A DNA stretch of 64,000 bases from Tragulus kanchil (GCA_022376925.1 JAIOJX010000032.1:201744939-201808938), one strand, 5' to 3'; shown: positions 37,278 through 50,029, numbered from the stretch's first letter. Numbers and translations are program-made. The notes: generated by a model from the sequence alone, not told the origin.

Positions 37278-39402
37278 GAGAGTATTTTAAGCCATTTTCC
37301 TTCTCACTGGAGCTTAGCTGTATAGGCTGACCAGTCATTTACAATTTCTAGGGGATTCCCAAGTGGAATGTGGAAAGTCAGAGGAAGCACTTTTCATATT
37401 AACCTGAGCAGTTTGTATCACATGTATGGACATTCAAAACCAGACCAACAAAACCAAACCTAAACCAAACCAGAACCTCATTAGCTGAGAGTGCAACTTT
37501 AAATAAAACGAAAGACAAAGGGATGTCTCAAAATCAGAAGCCACATGGCAAGAGCACTCAAAGACAGCAAAATAATGCCCAAATGGCATAAATGCCGAAT
37601 ATTGACTTCCCAGTCTCCCATTAGACCTGCGACGTGGCAGAGTCAGCGCTAGCAACAATTTTAGTTAAGTTACTCTTGTTTTTACTTTTATTTTCTTTGA
37701 AGCTTCAAGATAGCAAAGTAAGCACGGCCAGCATTTTTTAATTGTGCGCAAAAAAGTACTAATTTCAGAATGACAGGAACCCCAATTTGGTATTTTAGGT
37801 TAGACCTTTTTCGCGTAGTTTCCCAATTTACGAAGTACTTACAAGTATAAGTTCCATACGTATTTTACATGAATCTGGCTGCAGTGTTAGTCAGACATTG
37901 ACTTTGACGCTCCTCGTTCCAGTTTATGAGATTCTTTTTCTCATTTTAAGCTGAATTTGTCAGGGATAAGATTACTAGTGAAATTGTGTTGTGGGCCATG
38001 TGCTGCTTGTGAGCTTAACTCCTCTAGGAGTCACCCCAGAGTGGTTTCAGCTCTCTTATGCGTCTTGGAGCCTACCTCCGGCAATCTAAGACCACCGTGA
38101 CTGCTCAGATCGCTGAATGGCCAGTTCTTATGTGCAACCCCCGGATGAGCAAATATTTTAATTAATGAGTGGGTTTCCCTATGGGACCTCTGCATGGTAT
38201 AAGGCCAAGGCCTCCACCACTCCCGTAAATTTCTCAGTCACCTGAGAAAACCATAATCGTCAGGGAGGAGTTGTGTCCCTTTTCTTCAGAGCAAAGCTGT
38301 CATATTTTGCTCACTTTTATCCCGACAAATTCTACAAAGAGAGTATTTTAAGCCATTTTCCTTCTCACTGGAGCTTAGCTGTATAGGCTGACCAGTCATT
38401 TACAATTTCTAGGGGATTCCCAAGTGGAATGTGGAAAGTCAGAGGAAGCACTTTTCATATTAACCTGAGCAGTTTGTATCACATGTATGGACATTCAAAA
38501 CCAGACCAACAAAACCAAACCTAAACCAAACCAGAACCTCATTAGCTGAGAGTGCAACTTTAAATAAAACGAAAGACAAAGGGATGTCTCAAAATCAGAA
38601 GCCACATGGCAAGAGCACTCAAAGACAGCAAAATAATGCCCAAATGGCATAAATGCCGAATATTGACTTCCCAGTCTCCCATTAGACCTGCGACGTGGCA
38701 GAGTCAGCGCTAGCAACAATTTTAGTTAAGTTACTCTTGTTTTTACTTTTATTTTCTTTGAAGCTTCAAGATAGCAAAGTAAGCACGGCCAGCATTTTTT
38801 AATTGTGCGCACAAAAAAGTACTAATTTCAGAATGACAGGAACCCCAATTTGGTATTTTAGGTTAGACCTTTTTCGCGTAGTTTCCCAATTTACGAAGTA
38901 CTTACAAGTATAAGTTCCATACGTATTTTACATGAATCTGGCTGCAGTGTTAGTCAGACATTGACTTTGACGCTCCTCGTTCCAGTTTATGAGATTCTTT
39001 TTCTCATTTTAAGCTGAATTTGTCAGGGATAAGATTACTAGTGAAATTGTGTTGTGGGCCATGTGCTGCTTGTGAGCTTAACTCCTCTAGGAGTCACCCC
39101 AGAGTGGTTTCAGCTCTCTTATGCGTCTTGGAGCCTACCTCCGGCAATCTAAGACCACCGTGGCTGCTCAGATCGCTGAATGGCCAGTTCTTATGTGCAA
39201 CCCCCGGATGAGCAAATATTTTAATTAATGAGTGGGTTTCCCTATGGGACCTCTGCATGGTATAAGGCCAAGGCCTCCACCACTCCCGTAAATTTCTCAG
39301 TCACCTGAGAAAACCATAATCGTCAGGGAGGAGTTGTGTCCCTTTTCTTCAGAGCAAAGCTGTCATATTTTGCTCACTTTTATCCCGACAAATTCTACAA
39401 AG
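37278..39402 (+). repeat. Direct duplication 12: 37278-38338 and 38339-39402
   Basis: Offset 1061 bp, abutting and nearly identical. Confidence 0.94.
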
Positions 39403-39602
39403 CAGCCAGATTGAGGAAAAACATCAAATCACCCTCTTCCTAACCACTCAGCCAAGATGATTTAGTTCCCTCGACAGAGCATTTTTGACATCTTTCAGCC
39501 AAATCCTGGATATTCCTGACCTGTATTTCCAGAGATCTCATGTTTTTTAGAAATACCTCTGTACATGGAGTCTGGAGGCATAGCCATGACAAAGACTAAA
39601 CT

Positions 39603-39806
39603 CTAGGTTTCTGGGCATTCATGCAGATTGCCAGGAGAAATTTCCAACCTAAGAGACATTCCTGGAGCTAGAGGTCCACCAACTAAAAACAACCTTGCGT
39701 TATCATCCACAGAATCAAAAAAGTCATCAATCTGTCGAAGCACATTTGAGGTCTGAACATAAGTACACGACAACAGCACAAATCGTACATCCTTTGAAAA
39801 ATCCAC
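39603..39806 (-). pseudogene. Unrecognised coding-like segment, probably part of a processed pseudogene
   Basis: The - strand reading of 67 residues has a protein-like composition (starts MDFSKDVRFVLLSCTYVQTS, later FFDSVDDNARLFLVGGPLAP). It can be read upstream through about 39830 before a CHR SINE at 39840 cuts it off. Downstream (lower coordinates) the frame closes at 39603, and another coding-like patch follows. I do not recognise the family. A retrocopy truncated by SINE insertion is the simplest explanation. Confidence 0.3.
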
Positions 39807-39839
39807 AAACTGACAGATAAGGTTAATAATTCCAATTTC

Positions 39840-40006
39840 AGAACTTCCCTGGTGGCCCAGTGGTTAAGAATCTGCTTCCAATGCAGGGGATGTAGGTTCG
39901 ATCCCTGGCTGGGGAACTAACATCCCACGTACCACAAGCTGACTAAGCTCGCATGCCTCAACTAAGACCCAATGCAGCCAAATAAATATTAAAAAAAAAA
40001 AAAAAT
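39840..40006 (+). mobile_element. CHR-type SINE with A-rich tail
   Basis: GAACTTCCCTGGTGGCCCAG, GTAGGTTCGATCCCTGG, then an AAATAAATATT plus oligo-A tail. It truncates the coding-like antisense segment at 39603-39830. Confidence 0.85.
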
Positions 40007-40458
40007 CCAGTTTCTCAGACAATTATGAAATGGTCAAAGGGACCAGTGCATGATACCATGATGACGGATACACATCCAGTTACATTTGTCCAGACCCACT
40101 GGATGCACAACACCAAGAATGAACCCTAATGTAACCTGTAGATTTTGAGTGATTATGATGAATTGGTGTAGGTTCATCAGTTATAATAAATGTACCCTCT
40201 GATACAGGATGTTGAGGGTGGCCGAGGATATTCACATGGGGACAGGAAGTAAATGGGAAATGTCTGTATTTCCCACTCAGTTTACTGGGAACCTAAAACT
40301 ACTCTAAAAAATACTCTTTCAAAAGAGAGTTAAGCAAATTTATTCAGAAGAAGTTTTTAGGCAGACATTCATGTATGGAGAACTTTGCAACAGCTATAAA
40401 GAGGAAGTATTCAATAGAAACTTATAAAAGATGCAGAAATTTTTCATATGACTTTTTT

Positions 40459-40777
40459 TTTCTTAATTTTTATTTATTTATCTTTTAGGGGTGGGGTGGG
40501 GAGGGAGGGGGATGGGCGGGCCACTTCTATTGGTCTTTCATTTCTCTATTTTCATCCGTCTTTCTTCTTTGGCTCCTGTGGGCCTCCCATCGCGGTGGCC
40601 TCTGTTGTCACAGAGTGCCGGCTCTGGGCACACACGCACCAGAGCTCCGGCTCGGTAATTGGACACATCAGTCCAGCCGCTCCACGGCACGTGGGATCTT
40701 CCCAGGCCAGGGATTGAACCGGCGCCCCTTGCACTGCAAGGCGGTGTCCTTACCCACTGCACCACCAGGGGAAGCCC
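40459..40777 (-). mobile_element. Family A SINE
   Basis: Target duplication CATATGACTTTTT at 40446-40458 and 40778-40790. A second copy at about 41630-41840, in the same flanking context, lacks the tail half. Confidence 0.88.
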
Positions 40778-42700
40778 CATATGACTTTTTCTGTGCTAGT
40801 TCTCAACAAAGCATAAGCTCATATGGTTAATTCATCGTATTACTAGGTGAATTAAAAAGACAAATATATTTTTCTCTGGTGATTTTCCAAAGAATCTAAA
40901 AGAATTAAAAAGTCAAAATCTAGACTCTAGATGGACGTTTGGAAGGAACTTGATGTTAAGTAACTTAATAGTGAAATCTCTGGCTGTCGCATGAAGTGTG
41001 ATAGTTCTATAATTGAGGACGCAAAATTGACATTTTCTGAAAAAATTGAAGATACTAAAATGCTTTGTTGCCTTATTAGATTACTATTCCAACTTTCATA
41101 AAAATAATAGGGCTTTTTTAATGGATGAGTCAGTGATATTGTGGGCAAAAGTATTTATATCTCTTCAAATTATTAAATAAGTGATTGATTTATATACCAA
41201 CGTTTTCCACTTTAAGACATTAAAAAATATTTGGAATGAAGTGAGACATAAAGATATTCAACTGTATTCATGTTTTACAAAAACGTTTTACTAAAGCTTT
41301 AATGTTTTTTTATTTTGAACTGCACATGGTGTCCAAGAAAAGTTATCTCAAAATTAATTCCTCAGATGAGTAAATGTTGAATTTAAAAAAAAAAAAAATT
41401 TTTTTTTTATATTAAGATACAGCCGATTAACAGTGTTGTGATTTCAGGTGAGCAACAAAGAGACGCCACCATACATATGCATGTGTCCATTCTTCCGCAA
41501 ACTCTTCTCCCATCCAGGCTACGTAGCATGGAGCAGGGTTCCATGTGCTATTCATATTCAATAAGGCCTTGTTGGTTATTGAACACTTTTTTTTTTTTTT
41601 TTAGGAATTTATTTTATTTTTCAGTACTTTTTTTTTGGCTCCTGTGGGCCTCCCATCGCGTGGCGTCTGTTGTCACAGAGTGCCGGCTCTGGGCACACGC
41701 ACCAGAGCTCCGGCTCGGTAATTGGACACATCAGTCCAGCCGCTCCACGGCACGTGGGATCTTCCCAGGCCAGGGATTGAACCGGCGCCCCTTGCACTGC
41801 AAGGCGGTGTCCTTACCCACTGCACCACCAGGGGAAGCCCCATATGACTTTTTCTGTGCTAGTTCTCAACAAAGCATAAGCTCATATGGTTAATTCATCG
41901 TATTACTAGGTGAATTAAAAAGACGTAAATATATTTTTCTCTGGTGATTTTCAAAGAATCTAAAAGAATTTAAAAAATCAAAATCTATGCTCTAGTGGAC
42001 ATTTGGAAGGAACCTGACATTAAGTAACTTAATATTGAAATTTCTGGCTGTCACATGAAGTGTGATAGTTCTATAATTGAGGAAGCAAAATTGACATTTT
42101 GTGAAAAAGTTGAAGATACTGAAGTGCTTTGTTGCCTCATTAGATTGCTATTCCAACTTTCATAAAAATAATAGGGCCCTTTTTATGGATAAGTCAGTGA
42201 TATTATGGGCAAAAGTATTGTATCTCTTCAAATTATTAAATAAATGACTTATATACCAACGTTTTCCACTTTAAGACATTAAAAAATATTTGGAATGAAG
42301 TGAGACATAAAGATATTCAACTGTATTCATGTTTTATAAAAACATTTTAATAAAGCATTAATGTTTTTTTATTTTGAACTGCACATGGTGTCCAAGAAAA
42401 GTTATCTCAAAATTAATTCCTCAGATGAGTAAATGTTGAATTTAAAAAAAAAAAAAAAAACTTTTTTTTTTTATATTAAGATACAGCCGATTAACAGTGT
42501 TGTGATTTCAGGTGAGCAACAAAGAGACGCCACCATACATATGCATGTGTCCATTCTTCCGCAAACTCTTCTCCCATCCAGGCTACGTAGCATGGAGCAG
42601 GGTTCCATGTGCTATTCATATTCAATAAGGCCTTGTTGGTTATTGAACACTTTTTTTTTTTTTTTAGGAATTTATTTTATTTTTTCAGTATTTGCTTTTT
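40571..42700 (+). repeat. Direct duplication 13: 40571-41620 and 41638-42700, more diverged
   Basis: Offset about 1067 bp. Unlike the others, the copies differ by several per cent between about 40850 and 41310 (for example GGAACTTGATGTTAAG versus GGAACCTGACATTAAG), while the SINE and L1 parts are nearly identical. Confidence 0.85.
41402..41582. mobile_element. L1 3' end fragment
   Basis: CAGCCGATTAACAGTGTTGT, CATCCAGGCTACGTAGCATG and CCATGTGCTATTCATATTCA match the ruminant L1 3' end pattern. Repeated at about 42465-42648, and the part from the AGAGACGCC motif again at 43625-43758. Confidence 0.6.
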
Positions 42701-43016
42701 TGGCTGTTCTGGGTTTTCACAGCTGCCATAGGCTCTTCTCTAGTTGCAGGGAGTGGGGGCACCTCTCTAGTTGAGGTGAGCAGACTTCTTGCTGCGAAAC
42801 TTAGGCTCTAGGGCACACAGGCTTAAGTAGTTGGCAGCACATGGGCTCAGTCGTTGAGGCTCTGAGGCTCTAGAGCACAGGCTCAATAGTTGTGGCTTAG
42901 TTGCTTAGAGCTTAGTTGCTCCGCAGCATGTGGGATCCTCCCGGATCAGGGATTGAACCTGTGTCTCCTGCACTGGCAGGAGAACTCTTCACCACTGAAC
43001 TGCCAGGGAAGCCCCC
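42664..43016 (-). mobile_element. CHR-type SINE, long form
   Basis: TAGGCTCTTCTCTAGTTGCA to ACTGCCAGGGAAGCCCC. Repeated at 43774-44125. Confidence 0.85.
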
Positions 43017-43018
43017 AC

Positions 43019-43338
43019 TTTTTTTTTTTTAATGTTTATTTAATTTTGGCTATGCTGGATCTTTGTTGCTGTGAGGGCTATTCTTTAGTTGTCGTGCATG
43101 AGCTTCTCATTGCAGTGGCTTTTCTTGTGGCACACAGGCTCTAGGGTATGCAGGCTTTAGTAGTCGAGGCATGTGGGCTTAGTGGTTGCCGCTGCCAGTC
43201 TCTAGAGCACAGGCTCAGTATTTGTATATAATCTTAGATGCCTCAAGGCATGTGAGATCTTCCCGGATTAGAAATGGAACTTGTGTCTCCTGCATTGGCA
43301 GGTGAATTCTTTATCCCTGAGCTACTAGGGGAAACCCC
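43019..43338 (-). mobile_element. CHR-type SINE, long form, second in a row
   Basis: Follows the previous SINE directly in the same orientation, from TTTGGCTATGCTGGATCTTT to GAGCTACTAGGGGAAACCCC. Repeated at 44127-44447. Confidence 0.82.
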
Positions 43339-43339
43339 T

Positions 43340-43431
43340 ACCTGTTTTTTTTAAACAGCTTTATTGAGGTATAATTTATATACCAACCTGTTTTTTTTAA
43401 ACAGCTTTATTGAGGTATAATTTATATACCA
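43340..43431 (+). repeat. 46-bp tandem duplication
   Basis: The unit ACCTGTTTTTTTTAAACAGC continuing to TTTATATACCA occurs twice (43340-43385 and 43386-43431), and twice again in the duplicated block near 44446-44537. Confidence 0.9.
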
Positions 43432-44454
43432 TAAAGTCCACGTGTTTAAAATGTACAATTGAATGATTTATTATTATTTACAGAAAATATACAGCCAACA
43501 ATATAAGCTAATTTTATAACATTTTCATTATCAGAAAAATCAGCCCCATACCCAGTAACAATCACTTCTTCCTCCTCTACCCCACTACCAACTTTTATTT
43601 TAAAACATCAAAGAAAGTGGGAGGGCAACAAAGAGACGCCACCATACATATGCATGTGTCCATTCTTCCGCAAACTCTTCTCCCATCCAGGCTACGTAGC
43701 ATGGAGCAGGGTTCCATGTGCTATTCATATTCAATAAGGCCTTGTTGGTTATTGAACACTTTTTTTTTTTTTTTAGGAATTTATTTTATTTTTTCAGTAT
43801 TTGCTTTTTTGGCTGTTCTGGGTTTTCACAGCTGCCATAGGCTCTTCTCTAGTTGCAGGGAGTGGGGGCACCTCTCTAGTTGAGGTGAGCAGACTTCTTG
43901 CTGCGAAACTTAGGCTCTAGGGCACACAGGCTTAAGTAGTTGGCAGCACATGGGCTCAGTCGTTGAGGCTCTGAGGCTCTAGAGCACAGGCTCAATAGTT
44001 GTGGCTTAGTTGCTTAGAGCTTAGTTGCTCCGCAGCATGTGGGATCCTCCCGGATCAGGGATTGAACCTGTGTCTCCTGCACTGGCAGGAGAACTCTTCA
44101 CCACTGAACTGCCAGGGAAGCCCCCACTTTTTTTTTAATGTTTATTTAATTTTGGCTATGCTGGATCTTTGTTGCTGTGAGGGCTATTCTTTAGTTGTCG
44201 TGCATGAGCTTCTCATTGCAGTGGCTTTTCTTGTGGCACACAGGCTCTAGGGTATGCAGGCTTTAGTAGTCGAGGCATGTGGGCTTAGTGGTTGCCGCTG
44301 CCAGTCTCTAGAGCACAGGCTCAGTATTTGTATATAATCTTAGATGCCTCAAGGCATGTGAGATCTTCCCGGATTAGAAATGGAACTTGTGTCTCCTGCA
44401 TTGGCAGGTGAATTCTTTATCCCTGAGCTACTAGGGGAAACCCCTACCTGTTTT

Positions 44455-44900
44455 TTTTAAACAGCTTTATTGAGGTATAATTTATATACCAACCTGTTTT
44501 TTTTAAACAGCTTTATTGAGGTATAATTTATATACCATAAAGTCCACGTGTTTAAAATGTACAATTGAATGATTTATTATTATTTACAGAAAATATACAG
44601 CCAACAATATAAGCTAATTTTATAACATTTTCATTATCAGAAAAATCAGCCCCATACCCAGTAACAATCACTTCTTCCTCCTCTACCCCACACTAGGCAG
44701 CCACTAATCTACTCTCTGTTTCTGTACATTTCACTTAAATGGGCTCATACAGTGTGTCACCCTTTGTGCCTGACTTCTTTCACTGGGAATGTTTTTGAGA
44801 TTTATCCATGCTTTGGGATGTTTCAGCTCTTCATTCTTTTTATTGACAAATCATATTCCATTGTATAGGGTGGCCATCTGTTTTTTGGTTTCCTCCAGGG
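44455..44900. mobile_element. Old L1 (L1M-like) 3' remnant
   Basis: TTTATTGAGGTATAATTTAT, TAAAATGTACAATTGAATGA, GCAGCCACTAATCTACTCTC and CATATTCCATTGTATAGGGT follow old mammalian L1 3' ends. The first part also precedes the junction at 43345-43586, and the second is repeated at 45671-45965. Confidence 0.6.
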
Positions 44901-46759
44901 ATTTCTTGCTGGGAAGGTATATCTAAAATAAACCTTTTTGAAGAGTTTTATTGTGCATTCCCACTTTCTCCTTTTGCACTAGTGACATGGCTAGGTTTGC
45001 AGGAAAGTTTTTGTATTAGGCATTTTTGTTTGGAGCAACGGTATAGGTTTTTTAGGAAGATTTTTGTTGTCTTTTTAATCTTGAGGTGTCTGTTTATTTA
45101 ACTTTTCTTTTCATTCGGAAACTTGGAACTGTTTTTGTTTTTGTTTTTATGATTAACTGAGAATGTATAAGTTTAAAGAACAGATGTCCTGTCCCATATC
45201 CTAAGTGATTCCAAGTACTGTTGCAGTGTTAAACTGGTAAACTGATTTCAAAATGTTTATTAAAAAGAAAAAATAAAGTTAAAAAATTCACAGTCCCTGA
45301 TCCTATCTGTAAGACCTCAACAGCTCTTAAATCCCAGTTTAAGAAACCATGTTGAGGTTTCCTTAGACTTTAAGCTGTATTTTGGCTTTGTTTCGTCTCA
45401 CTAAAGCATTTGGAAAATGCCATGACAACTTTGGGAGTAAATAATTGAAAATGTGAAAAAGAGATCTACTCTACTTAAATATGGCTATGCAGTAGAGCTT
45501 GTTACAGGTAACACGTGACGACTGGCCAGTATTCTGCTCCTGTTTACTGCACACTCAGCGCTGACCTTTGGGATTCTGGTGAGTCAGCTTTACCTCAGTT
45601 TGTCCTCTGTCGCATCATTCCCAGTGGCATAGAGTGTTATTTCTCCCATCTCAGGGAAAGCTTTCTGTTGATTTACAGAAAATATACAGCCAACAATATA
45701 AGCTAATTTTATAACATTTTCATTATCAGAAAAATCAGCCCCATACCCAGTAACAATCACTTCTTCCTCCTCTACCCCACACTAGGCAGCCACTAATCTA
45801 CTCTCTGTTTCTGTACATTTCACTTAAATGGGCTCATACAGTGTGTCACCCTTTGTGCCTGACTTCTTTCACTGGGAATGTTTTTGAGATTTATCCATGC
45901 TTTGGGATGTTTCAGCTCTTCATTCTTTTTATTGACAAATCATATTCCATTGTATAGGGTGGCCATCTGTTTTTTGGTTTCCTCCAGGGATTTCTTGCTG
46001 GGAAGGTATATCTAAAATAAACCTTTTTGAAGAGTTTTATTGTGCATTCCCACTTTCTCCTTTTGCACTAGTGACATGGCTAGGTTTGCAGGAAAGTTTT
46101 TGTATTAGGCATTTTTGTTTGGAGCAACGGTATAGGTTTTTTAGGAAGATTTTTGTTGTCTTTTTAATCTTGAGGTGTCTGTTTATTTAACTTTTCTTTT
46201 CATTCGGAAACTTGGAACTGTTTTTGTTTTTGTTTTTATGATTAACTGAGAATGTATAAGTTTAAAGAACAGATGTCCTGTCCCATATCCTAAGTGATTC
46301 CAAGTACTGTTGCAGTGTTAAACTGGTAAACTGATTTCAAAATGTTTATTAAAAAGAAAAAATAAAGTTAAAAAATTCACAGTCCCTGATCCTATCTGTA
46401 AGACCTCAACAGCTCTTAAATCCCAGTTTAAGAAACCATGTTGAGGTTTCCTTAGACTTTAAGCTGTATTTTGGCTTTGTTTCGTCTCACTAAAGCATTT
46501 GGAAAATGCCATGACAACTTTGGGAGTAAATAATTGAAAATGTGAAAAAGAGATCTACTCTACTTAAATATGGCTATGCAGTAGAGCTTGTTACAGGTAA
46601 CACGTGACGACTGGCCAGTATTCTGCTCCTGTTTACTGCACACTCAGCGCTGACCTTTGGGATTCTGGTGAGTCAGCTTTACCTCAGTTTGTCCTCTGTC
46701 GCATCATTCCCAGTGGCATAGAGTGTTATTTCTCCCATCTCAGGGAAAGCTTTCTGTTG
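44582..46759 (+). repeat. Direct duplication 15: 44582-45670 and 45671-46759
   Basis: Unit 1089 bp, exactly abutting. Overlaps the right end of duplication 14. Confidence 0.94.
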
Positions 46760-47743
46760 AGCCTACTTTCTCCTCACTTACTGCTCCTTTCTCGCTTTTA
46801 AAGCCAAGTTCTTTGACGTAGCCCTGTTTTGCTTTCCACTCTTTACTGAACCCATTCCAGTCTGAATTTTGCCCACACCACTTCAACTAAACTAATTCCT
46901 GTATTGCAAAATCTGATAGTCCTTTCTCAGTCTTTATCTTGTTTGGCCTCCCAGCAGCATTTGGCCCCGTTGGTCGCTCTCTCCTAGAAGCATTTTGTGC
47001 ACTTGGCTTCCAGGACGTTATACTTGCCTGCTTTCCTCCTGCCTTTTGGGCTCTGTCTCTCATCCTCTCCTGCTGGATCCTCCTCATCTGCTCAGACTCT
47101 CCAGGTTGATGTAGGCTGTGGCATAGGCTTCATCCTTAGTCTTCGTCTCGTCCGTACTCCCTTGCTGATGTCACCCACTGTCTTGGTTTTCAGTGCCTGG
47201 TGATGATGTCCAAATGCACGTTTCTAGCACTGTCTTCCTCAAAGCGCTACGCTGTATAGCTAGTTGCCCACTTGGCATCTCTCTGTAGGCCTCTCACAGT
47301 CTGCATGTCTAAATCTGACTTGACATCCTCTAACCAGCTAGCTGGCTTCCCTGTCTCCAGAATAACAGTTCTCTTCTTCCAGTTGCTTAGGTGAAAAACT
47401 TCGAAATTATCCTTGATTCTTCTTTTTGTTATATGCTATATGTGGTCCATTAAGAAATTCAGATTTTGCCCCTTTTCATCCATCTTTATTATCACCTAGG
47501 CACCACTGATTGCTCAGCCTCTCACTGCTCTGCTCCAGGCACACTGGTCTCCTTGGATTTCCTTCCAGAGCACTAAGTGTGCTTTTGCCTCAGTGCTGTT
47601 GCACTTGATCTTTACCTGCCAGGAAAGCTCTGAATGGTTTCCTTCTTTATTGTACCCTTGCCACCCAAGCTAAGTTCTAGCATGACTCCAACATTTTACA
47701 TCCCGCTTCCATGTTGGATTTTTGTTTTCATTAGCACTTTTTA

Positions 47744-48009
47744 AAAAAATTTTTTGACCTTTATTGTTTTTTTATTCATCTATTTTCATCCATCTCTGCT
47801 CTTTGGCCTGTGTGGGCCTCCCGTTGCAGTGGCCTCTCTCGGTGCAGAGCACCGGCTCTGGGCTAATGCGCTCCAGAGCACTGGCTAGTAATTGGACACA
47901 CCAGTCCAGCTGCTCCACGGCATGCGGGATCCTCCTGGGCCAGGAATTGAACCAATGCCCCTTGCACTGCAAGGTGGACTCTTCACCCACCGGACCACCA
48001 GGGAAGCCC
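47744..48009 (-). mobile_element. Family A SINE, short-tail form
   Basis: Flanked by CATTAGCACTTTT target duplications. Inserted in an L2 remnant. Repeated at 48866-49131. Confidence 0.88.
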
Positions 48010-48094
48010 CATTAGCACTTTTAACTGCTGACATACTTTATATTTTATACACATGCCTTGTTCAGTATCTGTCTCTTCAACCAAAACAAATTCC

Positions 48095-48373
48095 TGGGCT
48101 TACCTGGTGGTCCAGTGGGTAAGGACACTGCCTTGCAGTGCGTGGGGCGCCTATTTGATCCCTGGCCTGGGACGATCCCACGTGCTGCGGAGCAGCTGGA
48201 CCGATGTGTCCAACTACCGAGCCGGAACTCCGTAGCACATGCACCCAGAGCCAGTGTTCTGCAACAAGAGGGGCCACTGCAATGGGAGGCCCACTCAGGC
48301 CAGAGAACAAAGGTGGATGAAAAAACAAGTGAAAGACCAATAAAAGTGGCCAAAAAAAAATAACAATAATAAT
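48095..48373 (+). mobile_element. Family A SINE, short-tail form, inverted relative to its neighbour
   Basis: Flanked by AACAAATTCC at 48085-48094 and 48374-48383. Only about 85 bp separate it from the oppositely oriented copy at 47744-48009. Repeated at 49217-49495. Confidence 0.88.
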
Positions 48374-48575
48374 AACAAATTCCACAAGAGCAGAGATGTT
48401 CTCTTTTTGTTCACTCTGTAGTCGGCGCCTGGAAGAGTGCTTTGCACATTATTAGTGTGCCATAGGACACGTATTAAACATTCAGTAAGTGTTTAAGACG
48501 TGAGTGCTAAGATTAGTCAGTGGTGGCAATAATTGTAGTGAAAAGTTCTGGGCTGTGAGTTGACGTATTCACAGT

Positions 48576-48601
48576 TGTGTGTGTGTGTGTGTGTGTGTGT
48601 G
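48576..48601. repeat. (GT)n microsatellite
   Basis: About 13 GT units. Repeated at about 49698-49723 in the direct duplication. Confidence 0.95.
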
Positions 48602-50029
48602 AAGGCATCTGCACATGCATGCACTCAGATGACTCAGTTTTAGATTTAGGGAAAACAAGTGTCTGTACTCATGAAATCTCATTTTATGCCTTCATTAATG
48701 CTACAGAAACAGCAAGAAAGTGGCCTCTTGTAACATTAAAAACAGGAAAGAACACCTTGGAGTATGGCTTAAATAGTGAAGCTTAAAATCAAAATGAAGT
48801 TCTAGCATGACTCCAACATTTACATCGCTTCCATGTTGGATTTTTGTTTTCATTAGCACTTTTTAAAAAAATTTTTTGACCTTTATTGTTTTTTTATTCA
48901 TCTATTTTCATCCATCTCTGCTCTTTGGCCTGTGTGGGCCTCCCGTTGCAGTGGCCTCTCTCGGTGCAGAGCACCGGCTCTGGGCTAATGCGCTCCAGAG
49001 CACTGGCTAGTAATTGGACACACCAGTCCAGCTGCTCCACGGCATGCGGGATCCTCCTGGGCCAGGAATTGAACCAATGCCCCTTGCACTGCAAGGTGGA
49101 CTCTTCACCCACCGGACCACCAGGGAAGCCCCATTAGCACTTTTAACTGCTGACATACTTTATATTTTATACACATGCCTTGTTCAGTATCTGTCTCTTC
49201 AACCAAAACAAATTCCTGGGCTTACCTGGTGGTCCAGTGGGTAAGGACACTGCCTTGCAGTGCGTGGGGCGCCTATTTGATCCCTGGCCTGGGACGATCC
49301 CACGTGCTGCGGAGCAGCTGGACCGATGTGTCCAACTACCGAGCCGGAACTCCGTAGCACATGCACCCAGAGCCAGTGTTCTGCAACAAGAGGGGCCACT
49401 GCAATGGGAGGCCCACTCAGGCCAGAGAACAAAGGTGGATGAAAAAACAAGTGAAAGACCAATAAAAGTGGCCAAAAAAAAATAACAATAATAATAACAA
49501 ATTCCACAAGAGCAGAGATGTTCTCTTTTTGTTCACTCTGTAGTCGGCGCCTGGAAGAGTGCTTTGCACATTATTAGTGTGCCATAGGACACGTATTAAA
49601 CATTCAGTAAGTGTTTAAGACGTGAGTGCTAAGATTAGTCAGTGGTGGCAATAATTGTAGTGAAAAGTTCTGGGCTGTGAGTTGACGTATTCACAGTTGT
49701 GTGTGTGTGTGTGTGTGTGTGTGAAGGCATCTGCACATGCATGCACTCAGATGACTCAGTTTTAGATTTAGGGAAAACAAGTGTCTGTACTCATGAAATC
49801 TCATTTTATGCCTTCATTAATGCTACAGAAACAGCAAGAAAGTGGCCTCTTGTAACATTAAAAACAGGAAAGAACACCTTGGAGTATGGCTTACATAGTA
49901 GTAGCGAAAGCTCTTAACCACAGTTCAAAGATGTTGAAGTCACCAGCTTAACTCTTCACAGGTTATTTTCCTAATTGTCTTCATAAAGAGCTAGTTTATA
50001 ATACTCCTAGCCATATGATGATTTGTTCA

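Larger units (their letters stand above)
42517..44692 (+). repeat. Direct duplication 14: 42517-43586 and 43625-44692
   Basis: Offset about 1109 bp. Overlaps the right copy of duplication 13, so the AGAGACGCCACC motif occurs at about 41460, 42524 and 43631. Confidence 0.93.
47080..48510 (+). mobile_element. L2 remnant interrupted by two SINEs
   Basis: CCCTTGCTGATGTCACCCAC, TCTTCTTCCAGTTGCTTAGG and GCTCCAGGCACACTGGTCTC follow the late part of L2. The 3' end resumes after the SINEs (CAAGAGCAGAGATGTTCTCT, then ACATTCAGTAAGTG). Confidence 0.6.
47672..49897 (+). repeat. Direct duplication 16: 47672-48778 and 48799-49897
   Basis: Offset 1122-1127 bp. Includes the inverted SINE pair and the GT microsatellite. 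Confidence 0.94.

Noticed and set aside
48560..48786. Small ORF starting in the GT microsatellite
   Set aside because: The Cys-Val run comes from (GT)n and the rest is L2-adjacent intron. There is no support for coding.
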